From positions 62,001 through 126,000 of the forward strand of contig CACDYR010000001.1 of assembly GCA_902557155.1 (NCBI GenBank): DNA of 64,000 bases, given 5' to 3'. Shown in pieces: positions 17,918-26,623 of this stretch. How positions within the stretch are numbered: the first letter of the stretch is position 1; each line of letters begins with the position of its first letter. The notes below the pieces were generated by a model. The model saw only the letters and a program-made list of their open reading frames with translations. It searched no databases and was not told the DNA's origin. The DNA comes from an uncultured Pelagibacteraceae bacterium. Its GTDB lineage: Bacteria; Pseudomonadota; Alphaproteobacteria; Pelagibacterales; Pelagibacteraceae. Both the position numbers and the translations under genes were made by a program.

Positions 17918-18993
17918 AAAAATATCAAGTAGCAATAATTGGAACAAATATAGGAGCAAAACATTTTGAAGATTTTCAAAAAGTTTCTGAGAGATTTAGT
18001 GTTCACACATTATGTGGTTTAACTCGTGAAGCTATTGATAAAATATTACAATCAAATACTGAGACAAAAGTTTCTCTAAACTTTGAAGATGTATTAAAAA
18101 TTAAAGAAATTGATATCATTGATATTTGTCTTCCACCCCATTTACATTTTTCTGCTTGTAAAAAAGCTATGGAAGCTGGAAAGCATGTGATTTGTGAAAA
18201 ACCATTAGTTTCTAGTCTTAAAGAAGTAGATGAGTTAGAAAAGATCAGTAAAGAAACGGGTAAAATTATTTTTCCAGTTTTCCAATATCGATATGGTTTA
18301 GGATTTTCAAATTTAAAAGCATTAATCAAATCTGGTTTAGCAGGAAACCCTTTGGTTGCTTCTTTAGAAACTCATTGGAATAGAGGTAAAGATTATTATT
18401 CAAAACCTTGGAGAGGAACTTGGGAAGGTGAACAAGGCGGAGCTATTTTAAGTCACTCTATCCATATTCATGATTTAGTTAGTATGATCCTAGGTCCTGT
18501 TTCAAATGTTTTTGCCAAACTATCAACTAGAGTAAACGATATTGAGGTTGAAGATTGTGCTGCCCTTTCAATTGAAATGGAAAGTGGAACCTTGGTGACA
18601 AGTTCTATTACATTGGGTGCTGCAAACGATACTAGTAGACTTCGATTTTGTTTTGAGGGAATAACAGCTGAGTCAGGTGCATCACCAGATAAACCATATA
18701 GTCCAGCTGATGATAAATGGAATTTTTTACCAAGAGCTCCCATAACTCAAGCTCAAATAGATGAAGTGCTATCAAAAATAAAAGAACCAAAATCATGGTA
18801 TGCAGGTATGTTCGAAGAAATTGCAAATAAACTAGATGGATCTACTAGTGATGAAGTAACTTTATCAGATGCTAGAAAATCTCTCGAATTTGTAACAGCT
18901 GTGTATGATTCTTCAAGACAAAATAAGAATATTAAACTTCCAATCAATAAAGATAATCCTTTATATAGTTCGTGGTTGCCTTTAAATAATTAA
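17914..18993 (+). CDS. Gfo/Idh/MocA family oxidoreductase
   Basis: A second, divergent member of the family (359 aa). It starts QVAIIGTNIGAKHFEDF and has VICEKPLV (EKP at about 94-96) and GGAILSHSIHIHDLVSMILG, with His residues matching the catalytic region. It overlaps the preceding dehydrogenase by 4 bp, so together with the PhyH enzyme they probably act on one pathway. The family acts on inositols, sugars and their derivatives; no specific assignment is possible. Confidence 0.85.
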   Translation: MKKYQVAIIGTNIGAKHFEDFQKVSERFSVHTLCGLTREAIDKILQSNTETKVSLNFEDVLKIKEIDIIDICLPPHLHFSACKKAMEAGKHVICEKPLVSSLKEVDELEKISKETGKIIFPVFQYRYGLGFSNLKALIKSGLAGNPLVASLETHWNRGKDYYSKPWRGTWEGEQGGAILSHSIHIHDLVSMILGPVSNVFAKLSTRVNDIEVEDCAALSIEMESGTLVTSSITLGAANDTSRLRFCFEGITAESGASPDKPYSPADDKWNFLPRAPITQAQIDEVLSKIKEPKSWYAGMFEEIANKLDGSTSDEVTLSDARKSLEFVTAVYDSSRQNKNIKLPINKDNPLYSSWLPLNN

Positions 18994-18995
18994 AC

Positions 18996-19463
18996 ATGGG
19001 AGATTCAAATAAAGCACCAAATGATTTTTTTGATAATTGGAATAAAATCCAATCAATGTCATATAAAAATGTCATTGAGCTACTTGTGAAAAGAAGTAGC
19101 GAAAAAAAGATATTAGCTTTAATTCAATTTGAATTAGATCAATTTTCAGAAAATGTTCAAAAGGATTTAGCTATTTCTGAAACAAGTTCTTTTTATCAAG
19201 AAATATCTAACCTTTTCAGAGATTCTAATTGGTGGTCAACTGCTACAGTAACAGATGCTTGTAAATATTATTTAAACTGTGCGAGAAATAATATTTCTTA
19301 TTTTGAAAACTATGTAGAGGCAGATAGTGATTTATCTCAAATTGAAAAAAATGAGATATTTGCTTTGTATCAATTATGTACTTTATTTGTTTCTTGGAAT
19401 GCTGTTAAAGAAAAACAGATCAGAGAAATTATAGATATTAGAAAAAGTTTATTTTTTAGATAA
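18996..19463 (+). CDS. Protein of unknown function (155 aa)
   Basis: I do not recognise this protein. It is 155 aa, predicted mostly helical and soluble, with an acidic, aromatic-rich composition and no signal peptide or TM segment. Notable stretches are FFDNWNKIQSM near the N-terminus, SNWWSTATVTDACKYYLNCARN in the middle and IREIIDIRKSLFF at the end. It follows the second Gfo/Idh/MocA gene by only 2 bp, which supports it as real and cotranscribed, but the role is unknown. Confidence 0.7.
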   Translation: MGDSNKAPNDFFDNWNKIQSMSYKNVIELLVKRSSEKKILALIQFELDQFSENVQKDLAISETSSFYQEISNLFRDSNWWSTATVTDACKYYLNCARNNISYFENYVEADSDLSQIEKNEIFALYQLCTLFVSWNAVKEKQIREIIDIRKSLFFR

Positions 19464-19474
19464 AACTTATTAGC

Positions 19475-19702
19475 ATGAACAAAGAAAACGCAAGTAAGCT
19501 CTGGAAAATTATCCAGGAAGCTGGCGATTATTTGGTGGGACAATTACCTGACCATCCAAACCATCCTAAAGGAAGAAACCCTTACGCACATGTTGCTATA
19601 TGTGTAAAAAGTAAATTCAATGCAAGTTACAAAGATATTCCTGATGAAAAATATAATGATGTTATTAAATACATTGAATTTTTAAAACAAAATCCAAATT
19701 AA
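19475..19702 (+). CDS. Small protein (75 aa), possible ORF6C-like domain
   Basis: A 75-aa protein with no firm family match from memory. The second half (NPYAHVAICVKSKFNASYKDIPDEKYNDVIKYIEFL) resembles the ORF6C domain that ends some phage antirepressors, whose pattern is roughly 'K..F.V.SYKDI....F..AI.FI'. No DNA-binding N-terminal part is present. It follows the 155-aa orphan by 11 bp, and its TAA stop abuts the stop of the convergent amidinotransferase gene (TAATTA). Domain similarity is a weak inference. Confidence 0.6.
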   Translation: MNKENASKLWKIIQEAGDYLVGQLPDHPNHPKGRNPYAHVAICVKSKFNASYKDIPDEKYNDVIKYIEFLKQNPN

Positions 19703-20818
19703 TTATTGTTTTGGAAAGTAATCTTTAAGTTCACCCTCTCGGTAAACGTCTGCAGTACAGCAGTGTAAACCTCCGCCAAAAGCGTATGCATCTCTAAGTT
19801 CTACTGGTATAACTTCCATTCCTAATTTATCCAATTGTTCAGCTTGATATTTTTCGCTTTTTTCCACACATACAGTTTTAGGATCCAAAACTAAGACATT
19901 CATTGATAGCCAAGTTGATGAATAACATAATGGTGGTGGTTCGTTATGTGCTGGTTGTGCACTGTCTATGATTTCCCAACCATTATCCTCAAATAATTTT
20001 CTTTGTTCCTTAGGAAGTCTTCTTTGTGGGTTATTGATAATTAAACCCTCTTTAATTGGGGTAAAAGTTGCATCAATATGAATTGGATATGGATCACCTG
20101 GGAAGTTAACTGCATGAACTCTATGATCTTTATAATGTCTTTTAAGCCAATCAATTCCTTTTAAATTTGTTGTAAATCCATGTTGTACAACCAAGTCTTT
20201 TCCAAATCTTAGTACATCCGCTGCATCAAATAATGGTTCTTCCTCAGTGGTTACAAAATATTTTTTTTCAGTCCACTCTAATCTTTTTTGAACACCAATT
20301 TTATCTGATAAATAATCTTTTCTATAATCTGCATCAGTTAACCTTGGTTTTGGAGCAGACTCGTGTCTCATATTAGGATCTTGATTATAATAATCTTTTA
20401 AAAGTGGTCGGTAACATAAATATTCAAACCAACGACAACGATAACTCATTGTAGCTTCTAAAATTTCGTTCCCTACTGTTAATAAAACATCTCTTGGAGG
20501 CATGCAGCCAAACATGGTTTCTGCTTCCCAATCAGGTGTAGATGTTTTTTGATTAAAATCTATTGGTGTCGGTCTATCAACTTTAATGCCTCTTTTTTGA
20601 AGCATGTTTGAAAAGTTATCTAATAATTCATTTGCTTTATCGACAGTATCTTTGGTTCTTGGTCCAAACTGACCTCGCATATCACTGTCTTCTGGAACTT
20701 TTGCATCTAATGCTGGTTCAGGCGCAGGTATACATGTGCCATCTGCTCTCCCAACAATTACATGTTTTAATGGATCCCATTCGTTCCAACTATTAACAAT
20801 AGTTTTATTCTCGCTCAT
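19703..20818 (-). CDS. Glycine amidinotransferase (AGAT family)
   Basis: A 371-aa amidinotransferase. The catalytic triad of L-arginine:glycine amidinotransferase is visible: Asp in FDAADVLR (about 198-201), His248 in HIDATF and the nucleophile Cys353 in GGGLHCCTADV (human enzyme GGGFHCWTCDV). N-terminal NSWNEWDPLKHVIVG is also typical. The family transfers an amidino group from arginine to glycine (guanidinoacetate) or related amines; direction here is unknown. It is the last gene of a minus-strand operon, 5 bp after creatinase, strongly suggesting guanidino-compound metabolism. Confidence 0.88.
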   Translation of the reverse strand: MSENKTIVNSWNEWDPLKHVIVGRADGTCIPAPEPALDAKVPEDSDMRGQFGPRTKDTVDKANELLDNFSNMLQKRGIKVDRPTPIDFNQKTSTPDWEAETMFGCMPPRDVLLTVGNEILEATMSYRCRWFEYLCYRPLLKDYYNQDPNMRHESAPKPRLTDADYRKDYLSDKIGVQKRLEWTEKKYFVTTEEEPLFDAADVLRFGKDLVVQHGFTTNLKGIDWLKRHYKDHRVHAVNFPGDPYPIHIDATFTPIKEGLIINNPQRRLPKEQRKLFEDNGWEIIDSAQPAHNEPPPLCYSSTWLSMNVLVLDPKTVCVEKSEKYQAEQLDKLGMEVIPVELRDAYAFGGGLHCCTADVYREGELKDYFPKQ

Positions 20819-20823
20819 AAAGA

Positions 20824-22041
20824 TTAGTTTTTTATAATATTATGCTCAGGACCAAAAGGAAATTTTGTAATATTCTCTGCTCCATCTTTACCAATCACCA
20901 AAATATCGTGTTCTCTATATCCACCTGCGCCAGGATTACCCTCTGGGATCATTATCATTGGCTCCATCGACACGACCATATTTTCCTCAAAAACAGTATC
21001 AATATCTTCTCTTAATTCTAAACCAGCTTCTCTTCCATAAAAGTGTGAAAGCATACCAAATGAATGTCCGTAACCAAATGTTCGATACTGAAGGTAACCA
21101 AGCTCAGCAAAAAGTTCGTTAAGCTCATGACAAATATCAGAACATTTAACACCTGGTTTAATTAATTCTAATCCACGTTTGTGAACTTTAACATTTGCTT
21201 CCCAAGCTTTAAGTGAAGCATCATCTGCATGATCTAAAAATAAAGTTCGCTCTAGTGCAGTGTAGTATCCTGAGATCATTGGAAAAGTATTTAAAGATAA
21301 AATATCTCCTTTAACTAATTTTCTATTAGTCTTTGGATTGTGAGCTCCATCTGTATTGATACCTGATTGAAACCATACCCAAGTATCCATGTACTCTGCG
21401 CCAGGATAACTTTTAACAATCTCCCTTTCCATTCTATCTCTTGCAGCTATTGCCACTTCAATTTCTGTATTATTTTCTTTAATATTTTTAACTATTTCTT
21501 CACCACCAATGTCTGCAATTCTTGCACCATTTCTAATGATCTCAATTTCTTCGTTCGATTTAATCATTCTAAGTTTCATTAAATCTTTTGAAACATCACT
21601 AAATACTGAGAAAGTAAAAATAGACCCTATTTTTTCTCGCATATCTAATGTGACATGATCATTTTCAATTCCAATATTTTTTGGTGGATCATCTCTTCCT
21701 ATAATTGAAACAATGGCTCTTAAAAAATTATCTCTTTTCCAATCAGTATAAATAACATTATCGCAATGAGATCTTCGCCAAGGCTGACTTGCATCAATGT
21801 TAGCTGAAATTGTAGAGATTTTATTTTGAGTGATCACACATCCGTATGGTCTTCCAAAAGAGCAATAAATAAAACCTGTGTAATATGCAACGTTATGCAT
21901 TGAGGTTAAGATAACCATATCAAGACCATTTTGATACATCACTGATCTAAGTTTACTTACTCGATCATTATATTCTTTATCTGTAAATGGTAATTTTACT
22001 TTTTCACCATTTTTAAGTTCAAAAAAATCCGGTCGTTCCAT
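20824..22041 (-). CDS. Creatinase (creatine amidinohydrolase)
   Basis: A 405-aa protein of the 'pita-bread' (M24-like) fold. It matches Pseudomonas creatinase far more closely than Xaa-Pro peptidases: FGRPY, ISANID, QPWRR, SGINTDGAHNP, GYYTALERTLFLDH, FGYGHSFG, YGREAGLELREDIDTV and PGAGGYREHDIL. Key P. putida residues F62, R64, H232, E262, R335 and E358 correspond here to F62, R64, H234, E264, R337 and E360. Creatinase hydrolyses creatine to sarcosine and urea without a metal. It is between a DMT permease and an amidinotransferase; a related guanidino substrate is possible. Confidence 0.85.
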   Translation of the reverse strand: MERPDFFELKNGEKVKLPFTDKEYNDRVSKLRSVMYQNGLDMVILTSMHNVAYYTGFIYCSFGRPYGCVITQNKISTISANIDASQPWRRSHCDNVIYTDWKRDNFLRAIVSIIGRDDPPKNIGIENDHVTLDMREKIGSIFTFSVFSDVSKDLMKLRMIKSNEEIEIIRNGARIADIGGEEIVKNIKENNTEIEVAIAARDRMEREIVKSYPGAEYMDTWVWFQSGINTDGAHNPKTNRKLVKGDILSLNTFPMISGYYTALERTLFLDHADDASLKAWEANVKVHKRGLELIKPGVKCSDICHELNELFAELGYLQYRTFGYGHSFGMLSHFYGREAGLELREDIDTVFEENMVVSMEPMIMIPEGNPGAGGYREHDILVIGKDGAENITKFPFGPEHNIIKN

Positions 22042-22042
22042 A

Positions 22043-22948
22043 TTAATTTAATGCTATATATCTTTTGTTCCATCTCATTATTAAACTGTAATAAAATATA
22101 GATACAAAAAGAAAAAAACCGCCGATTATAGTATTTGTGGATGGTACTTCATTAATGCCAAATAATGGCAACCAAACCCAAAAAATTCCACCTACAACTT
22201 CAGTTAAAGATAATAAAGTCAATTCTGCTGCTGGTATCGCTTTAGATCCAATTGAATATAAAATTAAACCAAAACAAACCAGTGTCCCGTGCAAAGAAAA
22301 TAAAGCTCCATTATAGCTAGATGAAAAGAAAACTAAGTTGTTTGATAAAATCATAATTGTTGCAAACACAAAACAAAAAAAACCTGCAAAAGCTACAGTT
22401 GTGAATTTTGGTGTTTCTTTTCTCCATCTTAGGGTTACAGAAAAAACTGAGAAACCAATTGAGGAAGTTAAACCAAATACAAAACCAATTAATGATTTTT
22501 CACCGGTGTTTCCAAGTGCCATAATAATGATACCAACTGTTGCAATTATTATTGATATCCACACATTGAGAGAAATTTTTTCTTTTAAAAATAAAAATGC
22601 CAATAATGCTGTAAAAAAAGGCATTGCAGCTAAACAAAGCAAAGTAACAGCAGCACTAGTATTTGTAATTGAATAAATAAATGTAATCATGGCGATCCCC
22701 AATCCAGATCCACCGATTACTCCAGATAAACCTATTTTATAATAGTTTTTATAAAAATTTTTTCCTTCCTCGAAAAATAAATAAAGATTTAATAGGATGA
22801 AAATTGTTAAACCTCTGCCAAAAATGTACTGCCAAGGTGCCAATTGCGGATTATCCATGTATCGAACCACCAATGGGCCAAACGACCACAATAGACCAGC
22901 AAAAAGTACAACAGGAATGGCTATTCTTGGATTTCTCAACTCTAACAT
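22043..22948 (-). CDS. EamA/DMT superfamily permease
   Basis: A 301-aa, about ten-TM permease with two EamA repeats. Motifs include WQYIFGRGLTIF in repeat 1, NTSAAVTLLCLAAMPFFTALLAFLFLKEKI and GIFWVWLPLFGINEVPSTNTIIGG. It starts the operon with creatinase (1 bp gap) and the amidinotransferase, so it may move a guanidino compound or product across the membrane; that is inference. A 49-bp gap separates it from moeA upstream. Confidence 0.85.
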   Translation of the reverse strand: MLELRNPRIAIPVVLFAGLLWSFGPLVVRYMDNPQLAPWQYIFGRGLTIFILLNLYLFFEEGKNFYKNYYKIGLSGVIGGSGLGIAMITFIYSITNTSAAVTLLCLAAMPFFTALLAFLFLKEKISLNVWISIIIATVGIIIMALGNTGEKSLIGFVFGLTSSIGFSVFSVTLRWRKETPKFTTVAFAGFFCFVFATIMILSNNLVFFSSSYNGALFSLHGTLVCFGLILYSIGSKAIPAAELTLLSLTEVVGGIFWVWLPLFGINEVPSTNTIIGGFFLFVSIFYYSLIMRWNKRYIALN

Positions 22949-22997
22949 AATAGGAAATCTAATTGTAAATAGAATTTTCTACAACAAAAATACGTTT

Positions 22998-24242
22998 CTA
23001 AACTAAATTTTGATTTGAAAGGTTGGGGAAAAAGCAATCAACGATATCTCCCTTTTTAAATTTTGATTTACCCGCTGGTAACAAAACCCAAATATTTGAT
23101 TTTACAAATGATTTAATTCTAAAAGACTCTTGACCTTTTAAAATTTCAACATTTAGTTTTCCATTTTTAGTTGTGCTTAATTGGCTCTTTACAAATCTTG
23201 TGAAATTCTTTTTTTTATCAAATCCATTCGTCAAAATAGCTTTAATTGATTTTTCTTCTGATAATCCTAAAGCATTTAAAATATATGGAATTACAAAAAA
23301 TCTAAAACATGCAGCTGAGGAGATTGGGTTTCCAGGGAGTCCAAATATTGCCTTTTCTTTTCCTTGAATTTTTGCAAACATTATTGGTTTTCCAGGCCTT
23401 ATTGCAGCACTTTTAAAGTAGCTTGATAACTCAAATTTTTTAACAACATCAGGTATAAAATCAAACTTACCTGCAGACACTGCGCCTGATGTAATAATAA
23501 TATCATCTTTAGATTTAATTAATTTATTTATTTTTTGTTTAAAAATATTTTGATGATTATCTCTTAAAATGCTTCCACTTTTAAAATTAAATACAAAATT
23601 TTGACTTAAGTTTTTAATATAGTGTGTATTTGAATTTCTTACCATCCAATTTGGAATATTATCTTTGTCTGATATTTCGTTTCCTGTTGAAAAAAATAAT
23701 ATATTAATTCTTTTTTTTACTTTAATTTGTTTAATACCTAAACTTTTAAAAGCTAAAATATGGTTTGGTTGAACAATTGTATTTTTTTTTATTATAACCT
23801 CCCCCTTTTTATAATCCGAACCTAAAAACCTAACGTGATTAAATTTTTTTATTTTTTGGTCAATTAAAATATATTTTTTATTAGGCGCAAAAATTATTTG
23901 TTCTATAGGAATAATTGTATCAAAACCCTTTGGTATAATTCCTCCAGTCATTATTTCGGCAGTATCAAATTTTTTTATCTTTTTTTTAAATGGTTTCATT
24001 CCTGCAGCAATTGAACCAATAATTTTAAATTTTTTTGGGAATTTTTTTTTTAATTCATTAGTATCTTTTGAATTAATTGCATAACCATCAAACGCAGCAT
24101 TATTCCCTGCTGGATAATTTATTTTAGAATAAATATTGGTGGAAACTACTCTATTTAAGGAATTTATACTCTTTATAGTTTCGTCTTTAATTTTAATTTT
24201 GGCTTTTTTTAAAATTGTTTTTGATTTTTCGTAACTAATCAT
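22998..24242 (-). CDS. moeA: Molybdopterin molybdenumtransferase MoeA
   Basis: MoeA inserts molybdate into adenylylated molybdopterin. The 414-aa protein has the N-terminal domain with FDGYAIN (about 50), the MTGGIIPKGFDTIIPIEQ motif and the GDSF-equivalent region SSGAVSAGKFDFIPDV. It also has GLPGNPISSAACFRFFVIPYI in the C-terminal part. The start overlaps mobA by 8 bp. Its function fits the nearby molybdenum-dependent formate dehydrogenase. Confidence 0.9.
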   Translation of the reverse strand: MISYEKSKTILKKAKIKIKDETIKSINSLNRVVSTNIYSKINYPAGNNAAFDGYAINSKDTNELKKKFPKKFKIIGSIAAGMKPFKKKIKKFDTAEIMTGGIIPKGFDTIIPIEQIIFAPNKKYILIDQKIKKFNHVRFLGSDYKKGEVIIKKNTIVQPNHILAFKSLGIKQIKVKKRINILFFSTGNEISDKDNIPNWMVRNSNTHYIKNLSQNFVFNFKSGSILRDNHQNIFKQKINKLIKSKDDIIITSGAVSAGKFDFIPDVVKKFELSSYFKSAAIRPGKPIMFAKIQGKEKAIFGLPGNPISSAACFRFFVIPYILNALGLSEEKSIKAILTNGFDKKKNFTRFVKSQLSTTKNGKLNVEILKGQESFRIKSFVKSNIWVLLPAGKSKFKKGDIVDCFFPNLSNQNLV

Positions 24243-24843
24243 TTTTGAATATTTCTTCAGCTTTTTTTAAATCTTCTTTTGTATTTATATTAAAGAAAGG
24301 ATCATTATTTGAAAACTCCATATTAATTATTTTTACCCCAGTATTATTAGCCCACAACTCTACTTTTCTTTCTCCATTTTTTAGATCCTTCTCTAACTTA
24401 TCTAATAAATTAATCGACCATAAGCCAAATATATTATGTCGTGTGTTGTTTGACTTAATAAAAAATAAATCACTTTCATTGAAATTAATATTTTGAATAA
24501 AATCTTTTAATATTTGTCTCTTAAAAAAGGGTGTATCAACAGGGAAAGTCGCTATCCATTTGAAGTCTTTTTGATTTTCTTTTATCCATTTCATAGCTGA
24601 AAAAACTCCACCTAACGGACCAAGACCTTTTTCATAATCTTCGATTATTGAAATTTTTTCTGAGTTATGAAAATTAATTTTATTATTTGATACTATTAAG
24701 AGTTCTTTGAATTCATCAATAATTTCAGTCAACATGTGATCAATCAACAATTTACCAGCTAACTTTACTTGGGATTTATCTTCTCCAAATCTTTGTGACT
24801 TACCACCTGCTAGCACAGTGCCTAAAATATTGTTATGATCCAT
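24235..24843 (-). CDS. mobA: Molybdenum cofactor guanylyltransferase MobA
   Basis: MobA transfers GMP to molybdopterin to make the guanine dinucleotide form of the cofactor used by DMSO-reductase-family enzymes. The nucleotidyltransferase signature LAGGKSQRFGEDKSQVKLAGKLLIDH is at about 11-36 and the ATFPVDTPFF metal motif near residue 97. Length 202 aa is normal. It precedes moeA on the minus strand and diverges from the NifU-like gene (42 bp between starts). Confidence 0.92.
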   Translation of the reverse strand: MDHNNILGTVLAGGKSQRFGEDKSQVKLAGKLLIDHMLTEIIDEFKELLIVSNNKINFHNSEKISIIEDYEKGLGPLGGVFSAMKWIKENQKDFKWIATFPVDTPFFKRQILKDFIQNINFNESDLFFIKSNNTRHNIFGLWSINLLDKLEKDLKNGERKVELWANNTGVKIINMEFSNNDPFFNINTKEDLKKAEEIFKND

Positions 24844-24885
24844 CTATAAAATATAAAACATTCAAAGTTGAATTAAAGAAATTAA

Positions 24886-25284
24886 ATGGATTTAAGAATT
24901 TTAGAAATAGCAGCCCATACTGAAAATAATAAAGTTGTTGAAAACTATACTCATAAGTCAAAACACAAAAATCCATTATGTGGTGATGAGATGGAAATTA
25001 GCTTAATTGTCAAAGAAGATGTTGTAAAGGATATGGGCTATCAGTGTAAATCGTGTGTTTATTGTCAGGCATCAGTCAGTCTATTATCCAGAAAAATTAA
25101 GGAAAAAAAAGTTGATGATATTAAAAAATTTATAAAAGTTGGTGAGCATCTTTTTGAGGACGCAAAAGTAAGTATGGAAAAACATTGGAAAGACTTTAAA
25201 GAAATTTTAGATAAAAAAAATCTTTCAAGAAAAGAATGTTTGCTTTTACCTTTAAGAACTATTGCCAAAGCATTAAAAATATAA
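24886..25284 (+). CDS. NifU N-terminal/IscU-like iron-sulfur scaffold protein
   Basis: A 132-aa IscU/SufU-like protein. Conserved ligands are Cys32 with Asp34 in NPLCGDEMEI, a cysteine cluster at C54, C57 and C60 (GYQCKSCVYCQAS) and C118 in RKECLLLPLRTI. The three-cysteine central cluster is denser than the single Cys seen in standard IscU. It opens a run with an HPP protein, fdhD and formate dehydrogenase, so it may supply clusters to that Fe-S-rich enzyme (inference). Confidence 0.8.
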   Translation: MDLRILEIAAHTENNKVVENYTHKSKHKNPLCGDEMEISLIVKEDVVKDMGYQCKSCVYCQASVSLLSRKIKEKKVDDIKKFIKVGEHLFEDAKVSMEKHWKDFKEILDKKNLSRKECLLLPLRTIAKALKI

Positions 25285-25761
25285 ATGATCAAAATTACAA
25301 AACCATTATTACAAAAAGCTTTAATTGCAGGTTTTTTTTCAGCATTTACAATAGGTGTGCTAACAGTCCTTACTTATAAAAGCACACTAGGATATTTTAT
25401 TGCAGCCTCATTCGGTTCCTCAATGGTTTTGCTATTTGGTTTTCCTGAAAGCCCATTTGCACAACCAAAGAATGTTTTTTTTGGACATTTGGTAACAGCT
25501 TTAGTGGGAGTAATTTTTGTAAACTATATTCCACTACCTATTTATATCAGTATTGCAACTGCTGTTGGAGCGGGAGTTTTTTTAATGATTTTGTTTAATA
25601 TTGTACACCCACCTGCTGGTGGAAATCCAATTATAGTTATAATTGGAAGTGCCTCTTATGATTATTTAATTAATCCAATAATTTTTGGTTGTATAATTAT
25701 ATTACTATTAGCAATTATCATTAACAAATATTTATTAAAAAAAAACTATCCACTAAAATAA
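25285..25761 (+). CDS. HPP family integral membrane protein
   Basis: A 158-aa protein with about four to five TM segments and the family motif HPPAGGNPII (about 109-118). It also has the conserved FGSSMVLLFGFPESPFAQPKN loop (about 43-63), which matches the HPP family. Some HPP proteins act in nitrite transport into plastids and cyanobacteria. Here it lies directly (0 bp) after the NifU-like gene and 4 bp before fdhD, so transport of a small anion such as formate is tempting but unproven. Confidence 0.82.
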   Translation: MIKITKPLLQKALIAGFFSAFTIGVLTVLTYKSTLGYFIAASFGSSMVLLFGFPESPFAQPKNVFFGHLVTALVGVIFVNYIPLPIYISIATAVGAGVFLMILFNIVHPPAGGNPIIVIIGSASYDYLINPIIFGCIIILLLAIIINKYLLKKNYPLK

Positions 25762-25765
25762 TTTT

Positions 25766-26605
25766 ATGAATTCTAAATACAAAGTTTTAAAATATTCATC
25801 TAATAAGTTTGAAAGTATAGATGATTTAATTTCAATTGAAGAACCATTGGAGATTTCATTAAAGTATAAAGAATCTGATAAATGGATAAATCAAAGTTTA
25901 TCAATAACAATGAGAACTCCTGGTGATGATGAAGATCTTGTAAGAGGATTTTTATATAATGAACAAATTATAAAAAATATTGATGATATTGATTCAATAG
26001 AAAGTTATGGAGATAAAGTTGGCCAATACAGTATTGAAAATAAAATACTAGCAACTTTAAATAATTCTGAAAATGTGAATATTTCAAAAATAAAAAGAGA
26101 CTTTTTAACTAATTCATCATGCGGTGTATGTGGAAAATCTTCTCTTGATGCTCTAGAAATAATTAAAAAAAATAAAACAAATTCATCAGAACCCAAAATC
26201 AAAAAAGAGGTAATTGTTAAATCACCAGATATATTGAGAGAAGGCCAATCAGAGTTCAGTAAAACAGGCGGAATTCATGCAAGTGGTCTTTTTACTAGTA
26301 ATGGGGAACTGGTTGCTGTCAAGGAGGATGTGGGAAGACATAATGCTCTAGATAAACTTATTGGTTGTGCATTAAAGAACAATCAAATAGATGCCAAAAA
26401 CCAATTTATAACATGCTCTGGAAGACTAAATTTTGAATTGGTTCAAAAGGTTTTAATGACAGATATAGGTATAATGATAGGCGTTGGTGCGCCAACTAGT
26501 CTTGCTATCGATTTAGCGAATAAATTTGACATTACCCTTGTTGGTTTCGTAAAGAGAGACAGTTTTAATATTTACACAAATAACAAAAAAGTTATTGTGA
26601 GCTAA
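25766..26605 (+). CDS. fdhD: Formate dehydrogenase accessory sulfurtransferase FdhD
   Basis: FdhD transfers sulfur from a cysteine desulfurase to the molybdenum cofactor before it is inserted in formate dehydrogenase. The CxxC sulfur-transfer motif is C119-C122 in SSCGVCGKSS. Other family blocks are MRTPGDDEDLVRGFLY and FSKTGGIHASGLF, followed by VKEDVGRHNALDKLIG, LNFELVQKVLMTDIGIMIGVGAPTSLAIDLA. Length 279 aa is normal. It precedes the formate dehydrogenase genes by 18 bp. Confidence 0.94.
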   Translation: MNSKYKVLKYSSNKFESIDDLISIEEPLEISLKYKESDKWINQSLSITMRTPGDDEDLVRGFLYNEQIIKNIDDIDSIESYGDKVGQYSIENKILATLNNSENVNISKIKRDFLTNSSCGVCGKSSLDALEIIKKNKTNSSEPKIKKEVIVKSPDILREGQSEFSKTGGIHASGLFTSNGELVAVKEDVGRHNALDKLIGCALKNNQIDAKNQFITCSGRLNFELVQKVLMTDIGIMIGVGAPTSLAIDLANKFDITLVGFVKRDSFNIYTNNKKVIVS

Positions 26606-26623
26606 ATTAATAAAAGGGTATTT

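Noticed and set aside
20824-22041. Xaa-Pro aminopeptidase
   Set aside because: The fold is shared, but the sequence tracks creatinase through the whole length, with FGRPY, TDGAHNP and YGREAGLELREDIDTV, and lacks the usual M24 metal-ligand pattern.
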